From Corbicula japonica (lineage: Eukaryota > Mollusca > Bivalvia > Venerida > Cyrenidae), in assembly GCA_038501625.1 (NCBI GenBank), contig JAZAYU010000005.1, forward strand, positions 14,653,996 through 14,717,995: a stretch of 64,000 bases of DNA, given 5' to 3'. Under the pieces are notes generated by a model. The model ran no database searches. It was given only the letters and a program-made list of their open reading frames with translations, and was not told where the DNA came from. A program made the position numbers and the translations under genes. Positions 34,936 to 45,900 of the stretch are shown piece after piece. The first letter of the stretch is position 1. Every line of letters starts with the position of its first letter.

Positions 34936-34943
34936 TATATAAG
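34936..34943 (+). promoter_or_regulatory. TATA box of secreted gene 3
   Basis: TATATAAG, 52 bp before the ATG at 34988. Confidence 0.72.
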
Positions 34944-34987
34944 GGTTTGTTCGAATTTTCAAAAACATTCTGTGATTCAAGATCAAA

Positions 34988-37609
34988 ATGAACGCCTGTT
35001 TTGTTTTCGGCCTCGTTCTGGTGTGCGTGGCGTTATCGCAAGCCAGTAAGTTTGTTTTGCATTTGGATTTCTGTTCTATTCTTCGTCAACTTCTCTACTA
35101 TTTATTCTGACAAAAGGAAACATATTTGGAAGAATTCTTGTGGCTTTTGAACAAGACTGTTCCTAACTTATAAATACAGTATTAATATGTCATTGGAATA
35201 CAGAATTGTAAACACTTTCTAACTGATTTATAGAGCTGGCTTTTTTATAACAATCAGTATTTTTTAAATTAATATTACTAGATAATATAAAAACATTTAC
35301 AGTTACGCGCCCATTGCACGAACACTCAAATGCCAATTTTTGTTACGAACTAACCGAAAATACTATCTTAAGTAGCTAAGAAAATCGAAATGTTGGACTC
35401 TTAAAAATGAAAAACTTTCTGACATGTTATTTTTTTGTATTATTTAAGCCTGAAATGTAAAACATTTTAAGGTTTAGCTATAACTAGATTTTGTAAACAT
35501 TTTTTTATTACAGCATTCGATTTGCTGGTATCAATAACAGACTAACTTGATGTAAGAATTAATTAAGATATCAGAATTTGTTTTATTGAGAAATTAATTT
35601 TTGAAAAAAAAACAACAACAAACACAAACAAACAGGAAAGAATTATAAACTGAAAGTAAAATGATGCGTCATACTGTAAAAGAAACACGTGAAACAGATA
35701 CGGTTAAACTGAATTAATCGAACAGTAAGTGTGTCCCAATAGGGCAGTCGTCTGAATTCTCTCCATATTGAGATAGGGGTTGAAAATTTGGTGATTTAAT
35801 TCAAACTGTTTAACCCTTTTAGTGCAAAGCACAGCATACGTCACATTAGCGACCAGTGTAGACCCAGATCAGCCTGGGTATCCGTGTAGTCTAATAAGGG
35901 TCTACACTGTTTGCTATTCGACTAGTGTGGTATCATTTAATATCGTGGAAATCAAATTTCGCGCGGAATGCATAAATGAAATATTCGCGCGTAGATGAAT
36001 TCGCGCAATCGCGCTGTATACAATTACCATTATCGGCAACCCGCCTGACCGAAATATGATCCATACCGGAAAACCGGATTTAGAAATAATTTCGAAATCA
36101 TCCGCCAAGTGCATAGAAACCTGCTTCTGATCTCTATCTTCGCATTAGTCGGTTCTATGACGTTCTTAATTTAACCAGTCATATTTCTGAGATCTGAGAT
36201 TGGTTTTCATTTTCAGTTTTTTTGTAATCTTGGAACAAGGAGGATGAAGGTCCGGGGTAAAATGATAATTATTGTTGTGTGATGTCCGCGTGTTTTTTTT
36301 AACAATAACGTTCTTGGTATTTAATTTGTGCACTTGCGAAAATATTTTATGTACTACATCTGTGCTTTATTTTGCAGCCATCGTCAAGCCGGTGTTTCCT
36401 TCCTATCCAAAAGGTAAGTTTGATCATTACCTAGTGGATCACAGTGACCTCAATCGCAAATCTCAGCCGTTTCCGGCCTTGTCCGGTTTCAGGACATCTT
36501 ACTTATAACTGCTGCATTACCTATTCGCTCTATTTATTTCAGATTTTATTGTTTTCACGTCTTAATATAACAGTGAAAATGACTTTTTAAGAAATGTTTA
36601 ATTATGGCAAAAACACAGATTCTCATTTCAAGTTAGCGTGTACAACTGAATACCTTCAACTGCGGCAGGTTCTTAGCACTAGCTCACCTTTCTCAAATCT
36701 CAAACATTTGATTGGCTGAAATGGTGACTGGTCGCCATATTAGCCAATCGGATGCTTGAGATTTGCGACTGGTCTCTAGATTTAGTTTTGTTACCTTGGC
36801 CCTAGTTCTGAGAATGACGTCTGAGGTCTGGTCCTCGAATTTTAGCAATATTCGTTATCGAATATGGAAGAGTCTACAGAACCAAAGTATGTTTATGCCG
36901 ACAATCTGTTAACTATTTTGGTATCTTCAAAATCACCTTTTTACTTAACTCGATATCCCATGCAGCTATGCAACGTTCAAACACTTGCTTGTTGTTTTAT
37001 AGTGTACTGTCGAGACTTCAAGGGTGGGATCGTATATCCCGGACAAAGCTACTATGATGGCTGCAATACGTGTACTTGTGGACATATGGGTCAAGTATGT
37101 TATTTACTTCATGTTTTAAGTGAATCATAGAGGTTTCTTTGAGTTTTTTTTTTCAAAAATGACGCTTAATAATGTAAAGACTTAGTTTCTTGACACATGA
37201 TGACAAAGTGTGGTTGACCACTGTTGACCGAAATTAACCCGCGCATGCGCGCAGTCTGATCGTGGTCTATTAGTGAGAGTATTCCTAATGCATATAGGAA
37301 ACAGTTAAGATACTTGTCCAATCATATCATTTCTGAAATTTGACCAGGGTCTACACTTAACCGCGGAAAAAAACATTAAGCTCCATTATGTCACGTCTCG
37401 TCACGTTTATGAATTTATGATGATGTTAATAACACTTAATTATGATGTGACGTATATGTCACAATATCGCAAACTAATGGTAGGCTTACTATTTGTTTTC
37501 TTTGTTTCAGCCGACGATTTGCACGATGAGATACTGCGGTGCTATCAAGCCTGTTTACCCGGTTTTACCAATTCTACCAAAGAAACATGGCTACCCAACA
37601 CTGTATTAG
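34988..37609 (+). CDS. Secreted six-cysteine (pacifastin/VWC-like) protein, short-tailed gene 3
   Basis: Four exons join in frame: 34988-35045, 36378-36413, 37003-37094 and 37511-37609 (TAG), phases 1, 1, 0, giving 94 residues. The signal peptide is MNACFVFGLVLVCVALSQAS. The short linker TIVKPVFPSYPK is followed by the cysteine module CRDFKGGIVYPGQSYYDG + CNTCTCG + QPTICTMRYC, again with C-x17-CNxCxC and CT-x3-C. The predicted P1 residue is Met. The tail, AIKPVYPVLPILPKKHGYPTLY, lacks GPINPI repeats but still places Pro at every third residue (KPV YPV LPI LPK). The last residue is Tyr, as in genes 1 and 2. This is the smallest member and may be closest to the unexpanded form. Function by analogy only. 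Confidence 0.88.
35813..35935. repeat. F2 element copy in intron 1 of secreted gene 3
   Basis: TTAACCCTTTTAGTGCAAAG, AGTGTAGACCCAGATCAGCC and AAGGGTCTACACTGTTTGC. Confidence 0.6.
36173..36236. repeat. F1 MITE, solo right half, in intron 1 of secreted gene 3
   Basis: GAGATCTGAGATTGGTTTTC then CATTTTCAGTTTTTTTGTAA and TCTTGG. Confidence 0.6.
36690..36803. repeat. F1 MITE copy in intron 2 of secreted gene 3
   Basis: TCTCAAATCTCAAACATTTG, centre ATTGGCTGAAATGGTGACTG, right arm GAGATTTGCGACTGGTCTC. The outer left end is degraded. Confidence 0.82.
37208..37345. repeat. F2-like fragment in intron 3 of secreted gene 3
   Basis: GACCACTGTTGACCG and GCGCAGTCTGATCGTGGTC. The order of landmarks resembles F2, but divergence is high. 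Confidence 0.35.
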
Positions 37610-37672
37610 ACTTCGTGCGAAAAGTCTTCGATTTTCTGCTGATTCTTTATTCGGTTTTTAAGTTAAAACATA

Positions 37673-37678
37673 AATAAA
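37673..37678 (+). terminator. Poly(A) signal of secreted gene 3
   Basis: AATAAA 64 bp after the stop at 37609. Confidence 0.6.
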
Positions 37679-38238
37679 ATGATTCACATTTCGTTCCATT
37701 TATCTTTTGACTTCGATCTCAGCAGGCGCCCCTCCCCTCCCCCCAACCAAGAGCAGTTTAAACATGTTTGAGTTTCTCCGCTGCAGCTTGTTCTTCACCT
37801 CTCTCCCAATTTCTGCTTGTACTTGGGCCTATAGTACCACAATCTGCCAGATTTAAATAAAAATAATGCTGGGCTCTTCTTATATGTCCATACCGTTGGG
37901 AAAAGCTTCTGCGTTCACCAATCTTTGTCAAAGGGAACTAATTTGAGTTTCAAATCTTTGTTAAGGCCAATTGAGTATTGTCCCCTGTAAGTGAAACATC
38001 CCCTCATAACGTGTTTATGTAACTGGATTAAGTGTTTTCAAGAAGGTTAAACATATAACTTAACAAGACTCGATCTTCGCTCTATTACCACCAGATTTCA
38101 TTTCAGATGAATTTGAAACTGGTCTTTGTGGCAACAGGAACATGTTAAAGCATAGTAGATATAAAGCAGGGCCGTAGTCCGTCAATTTCGTCGGTCCTTG
38201 TTATAATTGAGTCTCGGATTTATGTGGAGTTGTTGGCG

Positions 38239-38242
<4 letters not shown>
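37679..38242. other. Intergenic, no gene seen
   Basis: No supported feature before the (GA)n run. Confidence 0.4.

Positions 38243-38300
<58 letters not shown>
38243..38300. repeat. (GA)n microsatellite
   Basis: 29 uninterrupted dinucleotide units. Confidence 0.97.
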
Positions 38301-38304
<4 letters not shown>

Positions 38305-39256
38305 CAGATAGACAGACACGGACGGATGACGGACGGAATGAGCATTTTAGAATGCGTGATACATTATACCTAGTTTGGACAAAGGGAGGTTACTTAAATT
38401 AATTATCTTATAAAGATGTTTTAAGTTGTCCCACTTTTAAGCATGAAGAGCATTTTTTCTTTGGCTAAAGGTTGGAGTGGTGCGTATTTGAGTTCAGAAA
38501 GAAGGCACGAGTTAAAAAGAAAAATTGAAAATTGGTTGAAAATTGAAATATTAAATTTAATATTGATTAAATTAAACCGTGAGGGATGAATCTTTGCTTA
38601 CACAATGAGTTTTATCATTAATCGTTTAAACTTCCTTTTTGGTAGAACACAACACTCCACAATAATCCTAAGGGACCGATTTAAAGAAACTGACTTATTC
38701 TATACATCAACATTTTTATGTAGCACGCCATTTGTTTATGACATGCTGTTCGTATTAAAACACCGCCTGACTAAGTTCACATCACCCTAGGGAAATGTCA
38801 CGTGACATGATTATTTTAAGTTCGAATCCCGCTGGGAATTGTCCGCCTGATATTGATTGAGCGCAGCAGGCCTAATCTCCCGTTGGAGTTGGTTTATTAC
38901 AAACAGAGTATTTTGAGATATGTTTTCATGTGTGCGCCTAGTGACTGGGTACAGTTTTGAAATGCAGAAACTTGGACATAATTAGCCCGCTGGGATTTGA
39001 GAAAAAAATACGCGTTTCTCAACGAATTTAGAGGGCATACAATTGCAAATTGCTTTCTCTTGATTACCAGTGGATGGGATGAAAAGCTCTATTCCCAGCG
39101 GGTTCTCCCCAGGGGACGCTAGAATTTCCTGAATATTCAATATTCATGCTTGAAAGCTCGAGGGACCGCATGCTGTGTTTGTATCTCAGTTTCGGATATA
39201 GAAACATGAAATAACAAACGCCCAGCAGACACAGATTGGGAGTTCTGCAGACGACT
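38301..39256. other. Intergenic region upstream of the zinc-finger gene
   Basis: No gene recognised. It should contain upstream regulatory DNA for the gene that starts at 39415. Confidence 0.4.
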
Positions 39257-39264
39257 TTATATAG
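39257..39264 (+). promoter_or_regulatory. Possible TATA-like element of the zinc-finger gene
   Basis: TTTATATA about 155 bp before the ATG. The start site is not otherwise visible. Confidence 0.3.
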
Positions 39265-39396
39265 GAAATAGAGAAGCGCGCGCTGGTCGATTCCCGCGTT
39301 GACTTGAACATTTTCTTCTGTCGTCTGCTGCTGTCGTCTGCGGCTGTCACCCGCACACCTGGAGATTGTGTTATATCGTATATCTTGGATAAATTT

Positions 39397-39405
39397 ATGT
39401 CTTAG
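39397..39405 (+). promoter_or_regulatory. Minimal upstream ORF (ATG TCT TAG) before the zinc-finger gene
   Basis: A two-codon ORF ends nine bases before the main ATG at 39415. If the transcript starts upstream of it, it could lower initiation at the main start. The main ATG has A at -3. Confidence 0.4.
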
Positions 39406-39414
39406 GAAGACATT

Positions 39415-39454
39415 ATGTCGAGGAGGAAGCAAGCTCGGCCGAGGCTTATCAAAA
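39415..39454 (+). CDS. Zinc-finger gene exon 1 (NuRD motif)
   Basis: Encodes residues 1-13, MSRRKQARPRLIK, donor AAAA|GTAAGT, phase 1. The motif RRKQ-x-x-P is the one used by FOG1, SALL and ZNF423/521 to bind the RBBP4/7 subunits of NuRD. Confidence 0.92.
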
Positions 39455-39947
39455 GTAAGTATCACATATTTTTAATTATAATTATCGCTTATAATTATAG
39501 AAAAATTATATATTTTGAGCTTAAAGAGGTATAAGTGTATTAGTTAATGATACGGAATTAAGTTAATAAAACGCTCATATTTCTTTTTGCACTGTAGGGA
39601 TATGTAGCTATAAGTTTAGAGCGCCATGCTGAAATATTTTTACTTTGCAACTCAGACTGCATGAAATTTTCTTCACCATTCACATTCCGATGTTTATTGT
39701 TTTCTTACTACAGAGTTAGAAATCAGGTATTTTAAAATAAATGACAGCCGATACTAATAAGTTATTATTTTCGTCTTTTTGTGCATCATGGCACATGTAT
39801 AGGCTATCACGAATATAAAACTAAGGTATCTTGGCAAATACTAAATATGGTTAAATCAAAAGAATACTCAGTTCTAATTCGGGCAATTAATGAAAATGAT
39901 GATAAGATGTGATAATGATGGTGACAATGATAACGATGATGATGATA

Positions 39948-39988
<41 letters not shown>

Positions 39989-42900
39989 AACTATGATGAT
40001 AATGATGGATGATGATAATGATAACTATGATGATTATGATCATCATGATGGTGTTGATGTTTGTGGTGGTGGTAGTGGTCATACAGAAATGAGATTGGGT
40101 ACCATCCGCATAGATTAACTGAAACTGTATCCAGTCTTTGACCGACCAATCCCATGATAGAATTTCGGTAGTGGCCTCCGGTCTTAAACAGTAAATTCAT
40201 TGGTTCGGACTCTCTTACAGCAAGAAGTTGACTAATCTATGCCATTTTTTTTTCACTAAATATTGTGTCTCCGACCTCTGTCCCCTGTCCCGTTTAGATA
40301 CAGAAGTCGGGTAGGGCATCCCGGAGAGGTCAATGGATTAAAATTGTTATGTAAGAAAAGTAAGATAGTATTTAAGACGAAACTATATTGCCTCTGTAAA
40401 TGTACTTATTTCTGTGAAAACAATATATTTATGTGTTTTTTCTACAAGAAGAACAACTACTTCCTGGCTCCAAGGTTATAAAACTGAGCATGGAAACCAG
40501 TCTCAAATCTCAAGCATCTGATCGGCTGAAATGGCGACTGGTCGCCATTTCAGCCAATCAGATGCTTGAGATTTGAGACTGGTTTCCAAACTCAGTTTTA
40601 TAACCTTGGGACCTGGTATTTTAAGTTCGTGAGTTGAACAAAATAAATGCAGTTTTAGCGAATTCTGTGTGAAAAAGCTAATTCGCAAAAAATAATATAA
40701 TCAAAAATTAATCAACGAATAAAAACGATGGCTTAACATTATTGTTTAGTGTTTTCATTTTAGTAACGATTCTTGCATTGACTGACAAGAGTTAAACATA
40801 AATAAAAAAAAGTAAATATTATCTTTAGGTATACAATATTAAGCATAAAGCTCTGTTGCTAGTCCAAAGTGACACTTTTATTTCCAGGACTCATGCTAGG
40901 TTTCGCAATTACAAGTTAAAACTAATTGAAGAATGTTCAACAGTTGTATAAAAGTCGGGCTTGAGATTTTCTTCACGCTGTATTATATCTTCAATATTGT
41001 AAAACATTCCATTGAAAACCCCCGAGAAAAGCTAACAGCTTATACAGCGCAGACGGCACACCTGCAGTTTATAGCTTTATCTCGCGGTCCCCCGGGGAGC
41101 GCTGTAATCAAGCCCCATGCTGGGTAACCATGGTGAGACCATTACGGTACACCGGGGAACTCAATACATCGCTTCAAGTAGGAAGGGTAGAGCAAGGGCA
41201 CTTAAAGAATAAGTTGAGACGTGATTTATTCATAAGAGGCAAAACGTTTAAGTGAATAATGTATTGAAATAAAAGCGTCTTGATTTCAAAGCGACTAATT
41301 GGGCAGTTGTACAAGATACATAGATCTGTAAACTCTCAACACGCTTATCGCCATTTCAACCAATCAGATGCTTGAGATTTGAGACTGGTCTCCAATCATA
41401 GTTTTATGATATTGGGACCAGGATCCAAGATTATAATATAGATTAGAGACCAGTCTAAAATCTCAAGCACCGCATTGGTTGAATTGGAGACTAGGACCCC
41501 AAGATCTTAAGCGTCTGATTAGGTAAATTGAATAAGAATTGGTTGGTTGAATTGGAGACTTGTCTCATATTCAACCAGTCAGATGCTTGAAATCTGAGAC
41601 TGGTCTCCAATCTCCGATTGATGATCTTGGGCACTGGTTAGAAATCATGTAGTGTTAAGATTTTGCTCATTATTAATAAAAAATGATTTAATGTGAAGCA
41701 GTTATTATATATTGGGAGATCTTTCAAAAATTGGTATATCGGCCTTATACGACCACGATGTTCAAACTTCATCAGTATTTGCTCTCTTTTCGATAACAGT
41801 AAATTTGGACTGAATCGATAAAAGCATTCAAAGTTTCTTTAATATTTATAAAATTATATTAAATAAGGGGTTAGATATATAGTAATATCTAGGTTCTTTC
41901 TGATATAAACCACAAAACAACAAAGAGTAAGAATAGCATTTTAAGCTTTGAAAGGGTTTGACGAATTCGTCCAATTCTGGACATAAAAAGAGTTTTTGAA
42001 CCAAAAGTCAATCAAAGCACAGAAAGTTTTTACTGCACACGTATTGTACTACCGGTCGTAAGGTCCATATCACAAAACATTATTAACCTGTTAATTAACT
42101 AATAGAATCAGCAGGCTTGAACATATCAAATTTCAAAATTATATGTAACAGATATGCTTTGTGTAGCATAAGCGATTTTTGTTATAAACAAAATGGTAAA
42201 AGTGGGTCTGCTGGACAAACCAGTAAGCTCGGACAGTACTTAACAGCTTAACACATAGGAACTATTTTCTTTGTACCGCGGCATACGCGAGTGTTGTTCG
42301 GTTAAAAAAGATTCTATTTTAAGATATTTCCTTTAGTAATATAATCTGGGTCTGCATATCCAAAAAGTAAATAAAAGTATCTTGGAGACTTGTCTGATTT
42401 CAGGGGAGGACGACGAAGAAACAGAAGAGCAGAGCGATGAAGCAGACGACTCCACAGGTATCACTCTCTCTCGCAATTAAATAAACTAAAATTACGCAAA
42501 TTCATGCATGCGAATAAACAATATTTGCTTATGGGATACTTATGGTATACTGACCTATTTATTGTATTGTTCGTATCCTTGGCGTAGCGATTTGACGACT
42601 TAATGTGTCGCATTGTCGACTCGAGATACTTCTATACTATGCAACCACGTTTGAAAACAACAAGAAAAAACCCACACAAAAAACAACAACAAAAAACCAC
42701 AACAAAAGAAAAAGAAAACAACCCACCAACATGTAGTGAAGTATACATGTATAATAGATCATTGTTTTAACCACCAATCTTTTGATTTTATCTTAACCTT
42801 TTCAAACTCCATGTTAAAATTTTTCATTCCATTTTATCATAAACATAAATGCTTGTGTTTTTACTCCGCAGAGATAAAGAAGATGAAGTTATTGTCCGAC

Positions 42901-45900
42901 GACGAGCGTAAAGAGGACGGCGATGTGTGTGATAAACAGATCGACCACACTCCGCCAGGCGAAATATTCCGGTGCGAATCGTGTGGGACGAAATTCGAAG
43001 ATCTCGCTCGGTTCATGGACCACAAGAACACCCAATGTGAAAACGGTATGTTTTGTAAGTATATCTCTGTATTTATTTAAATGTTTTGAAGTGTGGCTGT
43101 TGTTTTATTTTAGAAGTATGGTTTTAAACTGAAAACTGGAATGGGTACTATACTCCTTTTTACATTAACCGTTCGTAAGGGTTCTGACATAGTTTAAGTT
43201 TATTTTTTTTACGGAAATTTCAGAAAGTAATGTTCTAGGGAGAGTTTAACGTTTTAACATTGTAGCTGATATGATTAAAATACATTTATATATAGGACAG
43301 CGAACAATACAAAGGCATAGTATAACGTTTGGAGTAGAGTGGATTCCAGACTCCACTCCGACACTCCACTCCAAAACTCCACTACATACTTTATACTATG
43401 CCCAGTGAAAGGAACATTTGACTGAAAAAACAAGTTATTTGCTCATTATAATACGTGTTACAATGTTTCATATAGTAATTAAAATAACTAAACCTATATT
43501 TTCGTTCTTAAGAAATTGGGAATACAGTATCCATTATTATTATACGCCATACTTTTCTACCTTTTTTGCGAAGTATTCAGTTGTTTTTCTTATCGTGCAC
43601 CATACTTATTTTTACAGATGTTTATTATCTGTATTTTACATTTGTGTACGCATCTTACAATTATAATTACGTTGACATGTATACGGCCCTTGGGGAGGGA
43701 AGGCCTCTGAATGCAGCAAATGTGGAGGAAATAGAACCTGGACCTTTGGGAATTCTGGGATATTACTTGCTGGTTATTTGTTACTCGATCCATTAGAAAA
43801 AGCTCTTACAGCATGTAGCTGGAACAAAGCCCTCGGGGACTAGCAAGCGTCTGCGCTCGTCTATTTCTTTCTTGATTTCAATACTGGTACATTATGTACC
43901 ATGCTCGGGAGGCCCCCATAGCTAATGTACATAATATTTTCGCTAAACCTGTATGAAAAGCATACCTAGTCACGAAGGTTGCCTTGTAATTAGGTTAGGC
44001 ATCTTCAAATCTCGTCAAATATGTTCGCTAAACAAATGAAGAATTTGGAATTGAAAGAAACGGTCTGTTTATTGACATTGTCCGTATTCTGACCTGGGCC
44101 CAAGATAGTAAAAGTGGGTTTAAAGAACAGTCAACAAGAGTGCCAAACTGACACAAAATACGCCCGTCAAAATGCTGATCATCAAAGTTGCGTAACGATC
44201 CAATGAAAATTATTCGACTTGGAGAGCAGATACCGCTAATTCAGTTTTTGGACAATTCAAGGGCCATAATTCAGGAGTGCCTGGGGGGATTCGGCTGGTT
44301 ATAGAACTTGGTCGAGATATTAAGACACCAACATATTCACCAAGTTTGATAAAGACCGGATGAAAACTCTTTGACTTAGAGAGCGGAAACAGTAATTTTG
44401 GACAATTCAAGGGCCATAATTCAGGAGTGCCTGGGGGATTTGGCTGGTTATAGAACTTGGTCGAGATATTATGCCCACCAACATATTCACCAAGTTTGAT
44501 AAAGACCGGATGAAACTCTTTGACTTAGAGAGCGTAAACCCTTATTTTGGTCAATTCAAGGGCCATAATTCAGGAGTGCATGGGGGGATTTGGCTGGTTA
44601 TAGAACTTGGTCGAGATATTATGTCCACCAACATATTCACCAAGTTTGATAAAGACCGGGTGAAAACTCTTTGACTTAGAGAGCGGAAACAGTAATTTTT
44701 GACAATTCAAGGGCCATAATTCAGGAGTGCATGGGGGGATTTGGCTGGTTATAGAACTTGGTCGAGATATTATGCCCACCAACATATTCACCAAGTTAGA
44801 TAAACCGGATGAAAACTCTTTGACTTAGAGAGCGGAAACAGTGATTTTGGACAATTCAAGGGCCATAATTCAGGAGTGCCTGGGGGGATTTGGCTGGTCA
44901 TAAAACTTGATCGAGATATTATGCCCACCAACATATTCACCAAGTTTGATTAAGATTGGATGAAAACTCTTTGACTTAGAGAGCGGAAACCATGTGGACG
45001 CCGCCCGCCCACCCGCCCGCCCGCCAACTCGCCCGCCCGCCGCAGGTGTTCCCATAATACGTCCCGTTTTTCAAACGGGCGTATAAAAATTCTAGCTTTT
45101 GATTGGCAGATTTGGAGATTGGTTCTTATTTTAACAAGTCAGATTTAAGCGTCTGCAAAGAAGGAAAAGAAGAGAAAGAGAAGCACCTGCGTTGAGGAAA
45201 ACTATAAATAGTAAAATCATTGTGCGGAACTAAAAAAGCAAGGAGGTTTCGGAAAACCAGAAATACGAGCGTTCTAGAGAACTTAAAAAAAGAAGGGAGA
45301 TGCGGAGATCTAGAAGTTTCGTGAAGTAACGATAAGACACATGGAACAGAAACAGGAGCGTTGTGGAGAACGAGGGGTATGGCCGTTGCGGAGAACAAAA
45401 GAAACTGGAGCGTTGCGGAGAACAAGGGGTAATTCCGTTGCGGAGAAAGAAAAGAAACAGGAGCGTTGCGGAGAGCGAGGGGTATGGACGTTGTGGAAAA
45501 AGATCAGAAACTCGAGCGTTGCGGAGAAAGGGAAGAAATACGAGCGTTTCGGAGTACGGGAAGAAATACGAGGGTTTCTGGATAGAAAGAGACTTGGAGC
45601 GTTACGTTGACAGCTCGGCAGCCTGAAGTTTGACTTGTATGGTGCAATTTTAATTATCGCGCGGTAGAGAACTATGGTTTTCAAAAATAACAATGATTCT
45701 AGGCCGGGAAGCCTAGTGCCCGCCAATAACTAAGATTTTCTAACCAAACTATAGTTAACCGGTGATATATTTGGTTCTCTGATAAATTGTGCAAAACTCT
45801 TGTTACAGCTTACGTCACACTTCCAGCTGCCAGACTGCTAACTTTACACCACTAACTGCCAGGCTGATAACTTCACTCTGCCAGCTGCCAGGCTTCCAAC

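Noticed and set aside
36864..37130. 88-residue ORF covering exon 3 of secreted gene 3 as a single-exon gene
   Set aside because: Only the part from 37003 to 37094 has the cysteine module, and it is bordered by good splice sites; the rest is intron.
39807..40200. His-rich and Met/Asp-rich ORFs
   Set aside because: They read through the (GAT)n microsatellite.
45126..45726. Overlapping ORFs up to 138 residues on both strands
   Set aside because: Minisatellite composition; no splice or domain support.
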